A stretch of DNA of 64,000 nt, taken from positions 1 through 64,000 of the IMG/VR virus record IMGVR_UViG_3300035034_001869, one strand, 5' to 3'. This DNA comes from a virus. Shown here in pieces: positions 39,358 through 46,958 of the stretch. Positions within the stretch are counted from its first letter, which is position 1, and each line of letters begins with the position of its first letter. Under the pieces are notes generated by a model. The model ran no database searches. It was not told where the DNA came from and was given only the letters and a program-made list of their open reading frames with translations. Position numbers and translations under genes: made by a program.

Positions 39358-39365
39358 TTTTCTCC

Positions 39366-39800
39366 TTACCAATTACTGTTGTCGTATTGGATTTCTTTTG
39401 CCCGCATTAATCCTTGTCTCAGATTTACATTTTCTTCCAGATCTTTCTCCGAGATACCGCAGGCTTCCAAAGTATCGGTTTCATCATACGTGACGCAGTA
39501 TTCATGGTTTGCCAATTCATAATCAAACATTTGAAAAATAAATCCCTTTCCGTCAACGTCTGCTTTTATGGCATCTTTCATTTCTTGGTTATGGGTTGCA
39601 AGCAAATCTTTTAATTTTGGAGCATCTGATTTTTTATAAATTGCCCCACCGTACCCCTGATAAACTTTTTCGGTATCTGTTAGATCAAGTCCCAGTTTTT
39701 CCATGCCTTCTGCAAATTGTTCTTTATTGAAAGCAAAAAACATTGGAAAGTTTCCAAATTCTTTCTGGTGTCTGTTCTTCATTTCAAAGTAAGCATTCAT
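39366..39800 (-). CDS. DUF7659-like protein, 144 aa
   Basis: The pattern FEMKNRHQKEFGNFPMFFAFNKEQFAEGMEKLGL (in parts) followed by GYGGAIYKKSDAPKL and a C-terminal NHEYCVTYDETDTLEACG resembles a conserved phage and plasmid family annotated as DUF7659 from memory. No catalytic role is known. Overlaps the preceding gene by one base. Confidence 0.72.
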   Translation of the reverse strand: MNAYFEMKNRHQKEFGNFPMFFAFNKEQFAEGMEKLGLDLTDTEKVYQGYGGAIYKKSDAPKLKDLLATHNQEMKDAIKADVDGKGFIFQMFDYELANHEYCVTYDETDTLEACGISEKDLEENVNLRQGLMRAKEIQYDNSNW

Positions 39801-40090
39801 TATTCTAAATCCTTTAATGATATGTTATAGTGAGTCCAATCTTGTGACGGACCGTTGGAACAATATTCATAGTCCTTAAAAGTATCTCTTTCGCCAATGA
39901 TCATGGATTTGGTTTTTACTTTCAATTTGTGATATTTGGCAAGATAGTTTTTCAGGGGCACCTTTTGTTTTCCAGCCTCAAACTTAGTTTTAAAACCAAC
40001 CCCTTCTTTCTCAGATAACAGAACCCGGTGATTTTTTCCATACAAATCATCAGCTACATACCAATCAAATGTTAATACTAAATCTGCCAT
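39800..40090 (-). CDS. Hypothetical protein, 96 aa
   Basis: Beta-rich and basic in the middle (RVLLSEKEGVGF, KLKVKTKSMIIGERDTF), with a conserved-looking DYEYCSNGPSQDWTHYNISL ending. Unknown family. It forms a run of small co-directional genes with one- to four-base spacing. Confidence 0.65.
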   Translation of the reverse strand: MADLVLTFDWYVADDLYGKNHRVLLSEKEGVGFKTKFEAGKQKVPLKNYLAKYHKLKVKTKSMIIGERDTFKDYEYCSNGPSQDWTHYNISLKDLE

Positions 40091-40094
40091 TCTT

Positions 40095-40331
40095 TTATTC
40101 CCCTTTTTTTATCAGTTTTTTATCAATCCATATCCATCTATTAACCGGATAATCATTTTTGTATTTTACAAGAGCTACCATTTTTCCTTTTGCCAAGAAT
40201 CGGTTAAATTCATCATTGATTTTATCCCAAGCCCAGTTTGAGTCTTGTTTGTTCATAAACTTGGCAAACTCATGATCAGTCATTTCTGTTTGAACCATAC
40301 CGAAAAGTTCTTTGGTTTTAATCTCTGCCAT
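40095..40331 (-). CDS. Hypothetical protein, 78 aa
   Basis: The start at 40331 follows AGAGGGAGAG; the earlier ATG in the same frame lies inside another gene. The chain is mixed helix and strand (WDKINDEFNRFLAKGKMVALVKYKNDYPVNRWIWIDKK). Function unknown. It overlaps the upstream 55-residue gene by 14 bases. Confidence 0.65.
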   Translation of the reverse strand: MAEIKTKELFGMVQTEMTDHEFAKFMNKQDSNWAWDKINDEFNRFLAKGKMVALVKYKNDYPVNRWIWIDKKLIKKGE

Positions 40332-40485
40332 TTTTATTTTCTCTCCCTCTATTGGGTTGTTTGATATGAATTGATGGCTTGCTGTTTTCAATAAATTTTT
40401 TAGGGATAATATTCATGGACATTATCGTATAAGATGGCGGTTGTTGAAATGTATGAATCCATCTTAGAAATTTATTCCAGTCCAT
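40318..40485 (-). CDS. Microprotein, 55 aa
   Basis: A very strong GAGGAGGTGG site precedes the ATG. The product begins MDWNKFLRWIHTF and is basic and polar towards the end. No hydrophobic segment. It lies between a membrane microprotein and a 78-residue protein and overlaps the latter. Confidence 0.6.
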   Translation of the reverse strand: MDWNKFLRWIHTFQQPPSYTIMSMNIIPKKFIENSKPSIHIKQPNRGRENKNGRD

Positions 40486-40503
40486 ATTTAATTTCCACCT
40501 CCT

Positions 40504-40611
40504 CTAAAGATCGTAATTGATATCAGATTGGAACAAACTTATAACCCAAATAACCAAAATCACAACAGCTATTAAAGCACATATACCTGTTATAATTATT
40601 CCGATTTTCAT
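40504..40611 (-). CDS. Single-span membrane microprotein, 35 aa
   Basis: CAGGGAG precedes the ATG, and the start overlaps the stop of the gene above (ATGA). Residues 3-25 are continuous hydrophobic (GIIITGICALIAVVILVIWV), followed by a polar tail. A classic one-pass peptide. Confidence 0.65.
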   Translation of the reverse strand: MKIGIIITGICALIAVVILVIWVISLFQSDINYDL

Positions 40612-41027
40612 TTTCTCCCTGTTCCTTTTGAAGGGCAATTCCCAAAGGGCCTGAATTGCTTTAGATTTTTAATTTTGTCAGGGTTCCAAAAATGATTCCC
40701 GTTGAAATTTCCATTGTCTTTGATATACTCAGGAAGATGTTGCCATTTTCTGACATGAACTACTCTTCCATTTTTGTTTGTATAGTACAAGAACCACTCA
40801 ACCCAATCAGATTGTAAGATGCGGAACAAGGTTTGTTGGATTCCTGATAATTTTCCCACGTAATATTGAGTCAGTTTTTTCATGTGTGGATGATTTCTGA
40901 ATTTCTTTTGGTTTTCCTGAAATTGATCGAAGTTAGGACGGTAGATTTTGGCTTGCCTGTATACGTCCCAAATTATTTGTTCCACTTTATCTGCTTTGTT
41001 ATATTGAACTTGATGGTGATCTGACAT
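40608..41027 (-). CDS. Hypothetical protein, 139 aa
   Basis: The start at 41027 follows GTAGGAGG. Rich in lysine, glutamine and aromatics (YNKADKVEQIIWDVYRQAK, WVEWFLYYTNKNGRVVHVRKW). The WFLYYTNKNGRVVHV stretch may be a strand pair. Unknown family. A terminator-like hairpin lies upstream, so it begins a new segment. Confidence 0.7.
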   Translation of the reverse strand: MSDHHQVQYNKADKVEQIIWDVYRQAKIYRPNFDQFQENQKKFRNHPHMKKLTQYYVGKLSGIQQTLFRILQSDWVEWFLYYTNKNGRVVHVRKWQHLPEYIKDNGNFNGNHFWNPDKIKNLKQFRPFGNCPSKGTGRK

Positions 41028-41054
41028 TTGTTTACCTCCTACGGTATGATTTAA

Positions 41055-41091
41055 AATCACCAGGGATCAAAATTGATAACCCCTGGTGATT
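41055..41091 (-). terminator. Terminator-like hairpin after the 241-residue protein gene
   Basis: Arms AATCACCAGGG and CCCTGGTGATT (41055-41065 and 41081-41091) form a perfect 11-bp stem. The leftward continuation is TTTAAATC, a weak T-tract. The palindrome would also act on the other strand. Confidence 0.65.
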
Positions 41092-41112
41092 ACCCAATGT
41101 CTTGTTCTTACT

Positions 41113-41838
41113 TTACTTCTTTTTGGCAGTCTTTTTCTTGGTAATTTTTTCAGTTCCGGTTTTGATTCCGGACATGGCTTTTGTAATAATACCTTCAATC
41201 AAAACCTGAATGAAATCAAGTTTGGAAGAGATCTGCACAGCACCAACAAATGATGCAGAATCGGAAGCCTTTTTAATGGTTTCAGATTCAATAAAGGTAT
41301 CGGATGCCAATTTCAGGATATTTCCGATAATGAAATCAGAATATCCATCGGTATTCATTATGGTCTTTACGTTTTCAGGAACTGTATCCGATTCCAGGAT
41401 TGCAGTTCTGATTCCGTTGATGATTGCTCCGCCGTATTGCATTTTAATGGCGATATCTTTTGTTTCTACGATAATATCTTTGGCAGAGTTTGTCAGTTTT
41501 TGGGCTTTATCCATTTTTTCAGTATCCTCTTTTTTAGAGATGGGTTTTTTCTTGTCCAGTCTTTCCGTAACTTCCAGGAATCTGGATGCTTTGTCGTTTG
41601 TGTCTAAGGAATATCCTTGAATTGTAAGTGTATCCCCTCTGGCAATTTTTACCATTTCTCCTTTTTTAAAATCTTTTGTTTCTGTAAAGTAATGATAGTT
41701 TTTCATGGAGCCTGGATAACGCACCACCACTACAAGTTCATCTTCATTTTCAAACCAATCATCCATATCATCGCCATTGTCGTCAACTGCTCCTTCCATG
41801 GATTCGTAATCTTCAAAAATCTGGTGTTTTCTCATCAC
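41113..41838 (-). CDS. Hypothetical protein, 241 aa
   Basis: An acidic N-terminus (VDDNGDDMDDWFENEDE) leads into a strand-rich segment (LVVVVRYPGS, KKGEMVKIARGDTLTIQG). A long, mostly helical C-terminal region (110-225) follows, and the end is KKKTAKKK. The helical part might oligomerise. The start is GTG or the adjacent ATG after AAAGGAG, and an overlapping ATG-TGA minimal frame lies on the same bases. It has its own sigma70-like promoter and terminator. Confidence 0.75.
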   Translation of the reverse strand: MMRKHQIFEDYESMEGAVDDNGDDMDDWFENEDELVVVVRYPGSMKNYHYFTETKDFKKGEMVKIARGDTLTIQGYSLDTNDKASRFLEVTERLDKKKPISKKEDTEKMDKAQKLTNSAKDIIVETKDIAIKMQYGGAIINGIRTAILESDTVPENVKTIMNTDGYSDFIIGNILKLASDTFIESETIKKASDSASFVGAVQISSKLDFIQVLIEGIITKAMSGIKTGTEKITKKKTAKKK

Positions 41839-41883
41839 ATTGTTTTCTCCTTTAATAGTGTATTAATAGTTTACTACATACAT

Positions 41884-41912
41884 AAAATAAAACACTTTAA
41901 AACATTTGTCAA
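41884..41912 (-). promoter_or_regulatory. sigma70-like promoter for the 241-residue protein gene
   Basis: Leftward TTGACA (41907-41912), 17 bases, TATTTT (41884-41889). The same box pair and spacing recur at 34.28 and 46.78 kb. The leader carries AAAGGAG. Confidence 0.75.
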
Positions 41913-41923
41913 CATGTTTTATT

Positions 41924-42157
41924 TTACTCCTTTTTTTCGTTTATATCCCCCTTTTCAAGACGGGAGAAAGGTGGCATCCAACCGGCATTTATATAAATCT
42001 CTGCCTGTTGTTCCAATGCCAAATTTATTATATCATTATTCAATTTCTTATAGGTTAAATGTATATCCCAGTAAAAAATGGAAGTAATAAGAAGCATTAT
42101 CCATAGTGCCGTAATTGACTGATGGTATTTTTTTTTATAATCAATTTCCTTTTTCAT
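41924..42157 (-). CDS. Membrane protein, 77 aa
   Basis: Residues 14-33 form one hydrophobic span (ITALWIMLLITSIFYWDI), preceded by a lysine-rich start, so the N-terminus is probably cytoplasmic. The rest is amphipathic and ends in a charged tail. Unknown role. AAGGAG precedes the ATG. Confidence 0.7.
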   Translation of the reverse strand: MKKEIDYKKKYHQSITALWIMLLITSIFYWDIHLTYKKLNNDIINLALEQQAEIYINAGWMPPFSRLEKGDINEKKE

Positions 42158-42164
42158 TTTCTCC

Positions 42165-42482
42165 TTATGAAAATCTTTTATTTACTTTATCCTGCAATTC
42201 TTCAATTAACAGTTCAAGTCTGGAAATAACATCAGGCAATCCAGATTCACACGGACAATTATCATCTTTAGTTGGAAATTTCTCATGGCAAACGGGACAA
42301 AATATATTAACCCTATTGCTCGCACCAATACTTATTGAAGAATGATCTTTTTTTAGCCCATCTTCACAAATCATTCTTGGACAAGTTTTAGGGGAGTAAG
42401 AACATTTCCCATTAAGCCTATCTCTTACTTCGGTATACAGGTCTAACTGTACTTTAGTACATACCCAATTTTTCATTTTCAT
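42165..42482 (-). CDS. Zinc-ribbon protein, 105 aa
   Basis: Cysteines C8, C27, C34, C39 and a later CPVCHEKF...CPC group (about residues 62-77) indicate one or two zinc ribbons. The C-terminal part is a coiled-coil-like helix (ISRLELLIEELQDKV). DNA or protein binding is likely. Overlaps the upstream gene by 4 bases. Confidence 0.72.
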   Translation of the reverse strand: MKMKNWVCTKVQLDLYTEVRDRLNGKCSYSPKTCPRMICEDGLKKDHSSISIGASNRVNIFCPVCHEKFPTKDDNCPCESGLPDVISRLELLIEELQDKVNKRFS

Positions 42483-42685
42483 TTTTCCTCTGCTATTTGT
42501 AAACCTATTTCGATTCCTTTCAATACCAGATATGCTTCACGGGTACTCAATCCGCATTCGTAGCATTCATTCCCTTTTGCATTATCAATTGCCCAGTAAT
42601 TATTTCTATTATCAACCCGGACAATTTTTTTACCCTTGTTTAATCTTTGGGATTTGAAGTCTATCATTTTTCCGGTTATTCTCAT
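42479..42685 (-). CDS. Hypothetical protein, 68 aa
   Basis: A basic first half (FKSQRLNKGKKIVRVDNRNN) and a CYECGLS pair near residue 41, followed by a helix. AAAGGAA precedes the ATG inside the end of the upstream gene, so the two overlap by 56 bases in different frames. Unknown role. Confidence 0.65.
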   Translation of the reverse strand: MRITGKMIDFKSQRLNKGKKIVRVDNRNNYWAIDNAKGNECYECGLSTREAYLVLKGIEIGLQIAEEK

Positions 42686-42890
42686 GACTAATTCCTTTTA
42701 TTTTATCATTCAGGTTATGGATTATTCTGATTGCCTTGAAGAACTCTGGAGCGGTTTCCTGAATATGCAGGAATTGAGCAATTAATGCACGTGATCTTAT
42801 ATAAGTTAATTTTTCTTCAATGGTTAAATTGGTATCAATCAGTTTGTGTTCTATTTTTGGAAGTTTTAAATCAAAATCATGAATTACCAT
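42630..42890 (-). CDS. Hypothetical helical protein, 86 aa
   Basis: Helical throughout (NLTIEEKLTYIRSRALIAQFLHIQETAPEFFKAIRIIH), with a basic tail. The 56-base overlap with the next gene is longer than most here, but both frames have good start signals. Function unknown. Confidence 0.6.
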   Translation of the reverse strand: MVIHDFDLKLPKIEHKLIDTNLTIEEKLTYIRSRALIAQFLHIQETAPEFFKAIRIIHNLNDKIKGISHENNRKNDRLQIPKIKQG

Positions 42891-43218
42891 TAAAATCTCC
42901 TTTAATTAAATGATCAAAATACCCTTTCCTGATTTTTCCATAAATCCAATTCAAATGAGTTTTTGGTAAGTGTGAATCCATTCCAATGACTTGAACATGA
43001 AATCCGGTAATTGGATTTATTGCACCATCTTTGAACAATTGAATATTGTGACCGTAAATACAGCCATGATTTGAAAACCAATTACCAACAATTGAGATAT
43101 GTCCATTCTTGTCAATTGTGATTAAAGTATTCCCAAATTTCCTTTGGCAATATTCTCTTTCTATAGGTTTAGGTTCTGTCATTGCTCGTAATTGTGAAAG
43201 GCATTTTTCCACATCCAT
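42877..43218 (-). CDS. Hypothetical protein, 113 aa
   Basis: Start at 43218 after AAAGGAGG. A helical beginning (MDVEKCLSQLRAM) is followed by a beta-rich body (NTLITIDKNGHISIVGNWFSNHGCIYGHNIQLF). The many histidines and the G-x-I repeats suggest a beta-sheet domain, but no family is recognised. Confidence 0.68.
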   Translation of the reverse strand: MDVEKCLSQLRAMTEPKPIEREYCQRKFGNTLITIDKNGHISIVGNWFSNHGCIYGHNIQLFKDGAINPITGFHVQVIGMDSHLPKTHLNWIYGKIRKGYFDHLIKGDFNGNS

Positions 43219-43390
43219 TTTTATCCTCCTTTTGAATTGACATAAACATTTGATCCGTTGTAAAAACTCTTCCACAATATTCACATTCCCAACTATATAT
43301 GATATATGGATTAGTATTGATTCTTTTCAATTGTTCCTTTTTAATCAATTCTCCAGGACAAATGATTTTGGATATTTCAGAACATTTCAT
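43169..43390 (-). CDS. Zinc-ribbon protein, 73 aa
   Basis: Starts at 43390 after AAGGAAA. CxxC pair WECEYCGRVF near residue 33 with C3/C11 upstream and C59 downstream would hold one zinc. It overlaps the next gene by 50 bases. Small DNA-binding protein by pattern only. Confidence 0.65.
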   Translation of the reverse strand: MKCSEISKIICPGELIKKEQLKRINTNPYIIYSWECEYCGRVFTTDQMFMSIQKEDKNGCGKMPFTITSNDRT

Positions 43391-43392
43391 TT

Positions 43393-43509
43393 TTAATTTT
43401 CCTTTAATTGTCGTATTTCTTCCTCGATTGCTTTTAGAACCCAATTTCTGGTTTCATTTTCCAAAACAATTTCAAGGGCCTTTATTTGATCCCTTTTTTT
43501 ATGGCTCAT
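43393..43509 (-). CDS. Helical microprotein, 38 aa
   Basis: GGGGGT precedes the ATG. The product is a single charged amphipathic helix (KRDQIKALEIVLENETRNWVLKAIEEEI), suitable for coiled-coil pairing. Stop and next start share AAGGAAA. Confidence 0.55.
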   Translation of the reverse strand: MSHKKRDQIKALEIVLENETRNWVLKAIEEEIRQLKEN

Positions 43510-43524
43510 TTTTACCCCCTAAAT

Positions 43525-43731
43525 TTAATATAGTGTACTACAGGAAAGGTGTCTGTATAAGGCCCGTGTCCATCCGGTATCTTTAACAGATATCCATAAG
43601 TGTCCATATCCATTACACAATAGGCATGGAGCATCATCACCATGAATTGCACCAAATCCTCTACAATTTGGGCATTTACCTTTTTTTGCTTTCTCAACTA
43701 ATTCTTTGGATTTATTATAAACTTTTGTCAT
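43525..43731 (-). CDS. DnaJ-type zinc-knuckle protein, 68 aa
   Basis: Start at 43731 after GGAGG. The core CPNCRGFGAIHGDDAPCLLCNGYGHLW is a two-CxxC half-finger of the DnaJ type. The remainder is basic and aromatic. This frame is chosen over a 61-residue frame on the same strand because it has the cysteine motif and the ribosome-binding site. Confidence 0.72.
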   Translation of the reverse strand: MTKVYNKSKELVEKAKKGKCPNCRGFGAIHGDDAPCLLCNGYGHLWISVKDTGWTRALYRHLSCSTLY

Positions 43732-43773
43732 ATTATTTTTCCTCCAGAATTTCACAATTTTCCCGGATTTATT

Positions 43774-44136
43774 TTATTTTTCCCATATAAATGCAGGTTT
43801 GAATCTTGCAAAAGAAACACCGTTGACATATATCCAAACTCTTCCATCATCGGCAATTTGAATACCAAAATCACAATCACTTGTAAGTTTAGGGAGATTG
43901 TCAATTATCAATGACCCTCTTACATGTGTTTCTGGCATCTCAGACATCCCAGTTTTTTTCTTCCCGACAAATTGTTTTAGGCACTCAGGCATTTCTAATT
44001 TGTGAGCTATAAATAATTCAACTAGATCTTCAGGCGAAGCATCAGAACAGGATGGTTCCCCATTAGCAATTGATTCCACCTCGTACATCATTTTAACATC
44101 ATATAACAGGTCGAATTCGTATGGTAATTCTCTCAT
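43774..44136 (-). CDS. Hypothetical protein, 120 aa
   Basis: The N-terminal half is helical and acidic (LYDVKMMYEVESIANGEPSCSDASPEDLVELFIAHKL), and the C-terminal half is beta-rich (GSLIIDNLP, GIQIADDGRVWIYVNGVSFARF), like a small sheet domain. Unknown family. Confidence 0.7.
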   Translation of the reverse strand: MRELPYEFDLLYDVKMMYEVESIANGEPSCSDASPEDLVELFIAHKLEMPECLKQFVGKKKTGMSEMPETHVRGSLIIDNLPKLTSDCDFGIQIADDGRVWIYVNGVSFARFKPAFIWEK

Positions 44137-44197
44137 TTTACTTATCTCCCTTTTTTATATTATGTAAAATTCTCTAGTTGATGCCATTTTAAATCTC

Positions 44198-44287
44198 CTA
44201 CGTAAAAAGTTTTACGAATTGATCCAATATCAACATAACAAATATTGTTCCCCACAACACTATTATCATAAAAATAAGGTATTTCAT
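44198..44287 (-). CDS. Single-span membrane microprotein, 29 aa
   Basis: AAAGGAG precedes the second of two close ATGs. The chain is one hydrophobic helix (LIFMIIVLWGTIFVMLIL) with a short tail. It lies between a structured non-coding element and the 120-residue gene. The bases 44137-44197 hold only a possible 10-residue frame. Confidence 0.55.
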   Translation of the reverse strand: MKYLIFMIIVLWGTIFVMLILDQFVKLFT

Positions 44288-44343
44288 TTCATTCTCCTTT
44301 ATAAATTTAATCCAGCAGACTTGATAAATGCCATTATTCCCCG

Positions 44344-44439
44344 CTTAGACTTGTTATTGCTAAGGTGGCCAGTCCTCTTTATCCGGTCAAGTCCTTTATT
44401 TCCGCTGGCTGTACAAAGTCTATTTTGCGGCAGGACTGG
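44344..44439 (-). ncRNA. Candidate structured RNA near 44.4 kb
   Basis: CCAGTCCT and AGGACTGG (44369-44376 with 44432-44439) close a domain that contains CCGC/GCGG (44402-44405 with 44427-44430). A CTTAG/CTAAG hairpin (44344-44364) follows. Three copies of CAAGTC/GACTTG could form alternative pairs. On the rightward strand the outer stem is followed by a T-rich tract, so a terminator for antisense transcription is the competing reading. Confidence 0.45.
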
Positions 44440-44448
44440 ATTTATTTT

Positions 44449-44874
44449 TTATCTGTTATTTGTCAAGGTGGGTGGATCATAATCAGGAATGATTTCCTCA
44501 TAAGATAACCCTTCCCAATAAGACTCACCGAACACCTTTGAAGGGCCATAGTAATTGTATATATCAAATATTCTTTGTGGCAGGGTTGATTCCATGATAT
44601 CGCATCCAAGAAAGTTTTTCATATCTATCCAATTAACCCAACCATACCTCTCTTTGAAATTAATATCTTTTTGAATGGAACAAAAATCAAATTTGGTATA
44701 ATAGGATATTCCAGAATCAATTTCATCCTTTTCATCTGATCCACTGTGAAAACCATAATAAAACAGGAATTCATCCTCTGTTTCAATCCAGGCCATCCCA
44801 TATTCCTTCAGAGATATTTCAATATCATCATCAGTTCCTTCCAGTTTTGCATGGTCGTATTCTTGTCTTTTCAT
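44449..44874 (-). CDS. Hypothetical acidic protein, 141 aa
   Basis: Acidic and rich in aromatic residues (FLFYYGFHSGSDEKDEID, FKERYGWVNWIDMKNFLGCDIM). The pattern suggests a compact alpha/beta protein but no family is recognised. It is the first gene after the bipartite promoter motif at 45.0 kb and is followed by the structured element at 44.4 kb. Confidence 0.72.
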   Translation of the reverse strand: MKRQEYDHAKLEGTDDDIEISLKEYGMAWIETEDEFLFYYGFHSGSDEKDEIDSGISYYTKFDFCSIQKDINFKERYGWVNWIDMKNFLGCDIMESTLPQRIFDIYNYYGPSKVFGESYWEGLSYEEIIPDYDPPTLTNNR

Positions 44875-44986
44875 CTTTACCTCCTACAGTAAATTAAATT
44901 TTGTGCAAAATATCATTCTAAAAGCAATCAATATTTCAAAATACGCTTGTTTTTGCGCTGTTTTAACGCTGTTTTAATGTTTGTAA

Positions 44987-45023
44987 GTAGTACGATATCA
45001 TTTTTTAGTTTATAGCTCTTAAA
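44987..45023 (-). promoter_or_regulatory. Bipartite phage promoter motif, copy 4
   Basis: Leftward TTTAAGAGCTAT (first hexamer 45018-45023), 25 bases, TACTAC (44987-44992), with TGATAT before it. It lies in the 159-base gap before the gene at 44449-44874. Two tandem CGCTGTTTTAA repeats follow downstream. Confidence 0.6.
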
Positions 45024-45033
45024 TAAGCAATTT

Positions 45034-45369
45034 TTAAAGTCTCTGGTTTGATACTTCGTCCAGAACATCCAGCACCAATTTTTTAAATTTATTTTTTCCC
45101 ATTTCATAATAGGAAGCACCACTGGCCCCGCCATCTCCGAGTAACCTGTTCCAGACATATCCTTCCCAATCTTCTGGAGTATTTTCCAGGATCATTTCCT
45201 TAATTTCTGCTTTTACCTCAGCAATATTTACCTGTGGTTTTATCATGACAACCATCATTGTGGTAGGATTATTAAATAAAGCCTCAGCACCTTTGTCGAA
45301 TGCTTCCCAATATTCCAGATCACCCTTTGCCACAATTCTTGCACCGTCATCCATAATCAATTCATACAT
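45034..45369 (-). CDS. Hypothetical protein, 111 aa
   Basis: A mixed alpha/beta protein with PTTMMVVMIKPQ as a buried strand and a glycine-rich turn (GDGGASGAS). AGGAG precedes the ATG. A 9-bp hairpin with loop GGAG lies 50 bases upstream. Function unknown. Confidence 0.7.
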   Translation of the reverse strand: MYELIMDDGARIVAKGDLEYWEAFDKGAEALFNNPTTMMVVMIKPQVNIAEVKAEIKEMILENTPEDWEGYVWNRLLGDGGASGASYYEMGKNKFKKLVLDVLDEVSNQRL

Positions 45370-45453
45370 TTTTGGATCTCCTATTTTGAGTTATAAAATT
45401 AAAACCTTATTCGGGGGCACCATTCTCCAATGATGCCAAACCCTGATAATGAA

Positions 45454-45747
45454 TTAATAATATTCTACTCTGGAATAATCCACTCCTTCAAATCGTTCCG
45501 GCATTTCCAACATTTCCCCGTTTTCATCCACATTAATTCCGTAAGTGGTACCCTCTTTGCTGTTTTCCATATCATGCGGATAAAGGGGACGGAATCCATT
45601 ATAATTATTTGTATCCATTAGGATACTTTCCAGGAAAGTACCCATTATTAATCGTTCCTCTTTTTGGAAGTCCTGACTATTTAGGAGAAAATCATTTACT
45701 CTTTTTTTCACATTATTTATTTGAATGGTTTTTCGTTTTCTGGACAT
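45454..45747 (-). CDS. Hypothetical protein, 97 aa
   Basis: The start at 45747 directly follows the 51-base hairpin cassette that supplies its AAAAAGGAG site. Basic N-terminus (SRKRKTIQINNVKKR), then helical, then an acidic end. No family recognised. A longer frame reading through the cassette is rejected because it would translate the hairpin. Confidence 0.68.
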   Translation of the reverse strand: MSRKRKTIQINNVKKRVNDFLLNSQDFQKEERLIMGTFLESILMDTNNYNGFRPLYPHDMENSKEGTTYGINVDENGEMLEMPERFEGVDYSRVEYY

Positions 45748-45795
45748 TTTTGACTCCTTTTTGGGGGTTGTTTCCAACCCCCTTTTTTCAGTTTT
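45745..45795 (-). repeat. 51-bp hairpin translation-start cassette, copy 1
   Basis: Identical over 51 bases to 47377-47427. It contains a perfect GGGGGTTG/CAACCCCC hairpin, then AAAAAGGAG and an ATG on the leftward strand. On the rightward strand the hairpin is followed by T6 and could terminate antisense RNA. Degenerate relatives lie near 46.82 and 48.20 kb. Confidence 0.85.
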
Positions 45796-45796
45796 G

Positions 45797-46708
45797 TTAA
45801 GCGGCAATGGAAAGGAAATCGTCAAAGGTCTGGGTCAATTTTGCGCCCTTGTCAATTTTTACGGATTCCAGGGAATCCGAATCGGTTAGTCTTTGAGAAA
45901 AGGCACTATACATATTCCAGGCATTCAATTTATTTCCTTGGAGTAGTGTTTGGACGGAGGTGTTTTCTCCTCTTAAAGTCAACCCCAATATTTCATCCTG
46001 TACTCTGGGACCACTTTCCAGCATTGTGAACACCTTTTCAAGGTCTGGAACAGCCATTTTCTTTTCGGCATATTTTGACCACATTCCAATGGCCTTCAAA
46101 TTTTCTTCCATATTATCAAAGAATACGTTAACCTGGTCGCTTAGGTTCAAAGTCCCTTTATGGAGTTTTCTGATATTGATTTGATCAAACCTGGAATCCG
46201 GGGCCATCATGCCATTGGTACATATTTGCCGCATCACCTGGGAAAGCATTCTGTATACTTTGGAAGTATCGGCACTATTTTGTAGGGTTGCCATGAAAGT
46301 CAATTTATCACCTGGCAATATTTCAATATCCTTTTCAGAATGAAATTTGGCCCATATTCTTCCACCGTCTGGACTGGTATTGATATCCACTTTATTTAAT
46401 CCAAATTCGGCAGGGATATGATCCAAGGTGGTGTTTATAGCATCCAGGTGCTGGACAAGATTATATTGACTGGAAACGGTCCGCAACCCTTCAACCCGGC
46501 CATCAGGGAAAATAGCAATATTATGAATGCCGTTTCCCTGGAATAGATCATTTTCATCCTGACATAATGCTTTTAAGGTATCTTTATCCACTCCCACGAG
46601 ATCAAACAAGGGCCTGCCCTGCACAATATAAGGAACCTCTTCCAGCCCCGTTATTTTAGCACCCATTTTCTCCGCTTTTGTCTTAATTTCAGTTCTTACA
46701 TTTTCCAT
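45797..46708 (-). CDS. DUF932-like protein, 303 aa
   Basis: Matches the phage/plasmid DUF932 pattern: an N-terminal QYNLVQHLDAINTTL segment, a middle GRIWAKFH strand, NSADTSKVYRMLSQVMRQICTNGM, and a C-terminal WNMYSAFSQRLTD. Members are common early genes in phages and are often placed with recombination functions, but no activity is proven. TAGGAGG precedes the start, and a sigma70-like promoter lies upstream. Confidence 0.88.
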   Translation of the reverse strand: MENVRTEIKTKAEKMGAKITGLEEVPYIVQGRPLFDLVGVDKDTLKALCQDENDLFQGNGIHNIAIFPDGRVEGLRTVSSQYNLVQHLDAINTTLDHIPAEFGLNKVDINTSPDGGRIWAKFHSEKDIEILPGDKLTFMATLQNSADTSKVYRMLSQVMRQICTNGMMAPDSRFDQINIRKLHKGTLNLSDQVNVFFDNMEENLKAIGMWSKYAEKKMAVPDLEKVFTMLESGPRVQDEILGLTLRGENTSVQTLLQGNKLNAWNMYSAFSQRLTDSDSLESVKIDKGAKLTQTFDDFLSIAA

Positions 46709-46749
46709 GGTAACCTCCTACGGTCATTTAGATTAATACTGCATAAAAT

Positions 46750-46778
46750 AAAATACTAATTAATTTTCATTATGTCAA
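46750..46778 (-). promoter_or_regulatory. sigma70-like promoter of the DUF932 gene
   Basis: Leftward TTGACA (46773-46778), 17 bases, TATTTT (46750-46755), in a 121-base gap. The leader carries CGTAGGAGG, a motif also found before other genes of this segment. Confidence 0.75.
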
Positions 46779-46829
46779 TTTAATTTTTTATTAATTTTTA
46801 GGAGTATTTTTCAACCCCCTTTTCCTAAT

Positions 46830-46934
46830 TTAATCGGCTATTCTTTTAATGGATTTTTCCAGCCTGGCAAAAAAGACAACTCTTTCCTCTGGACTCATTT
46901 TCTTGGCTATTTTTATAATTTCTTTTAAAGTCAT
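46830..46934 (-). CDS. Helical microprotein, 34 aa
   Basis: AAAGGGGGG precedes the ATG. The chain is two amphipathic helices (LKEIIKIAKKMSPEERVVFFARLEKSI). No further support. Confidence 0.55.
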   Translation of the reverse strand: MTLKEIIKIAKKMSPEERVVFFARLEKSIKRIAD

Positions 46935-46958
46935 TTTTGGACCCCCCTTTTTTTCATT

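Noticed and set aside
43512-43697. Leftward 61-codon frame overlapping the zinc-knuckle gene
   Set aside because: The overlapping frame has the CxxC motifs and the GGAGG site; this one has neither.
45748-45825. Longer N-terminus for the gene ending at 45454
   Set aside because: It would translate the duplicated hairpin cassette, whereas the downstream ATG has an ideal AAAAAGGAG site.
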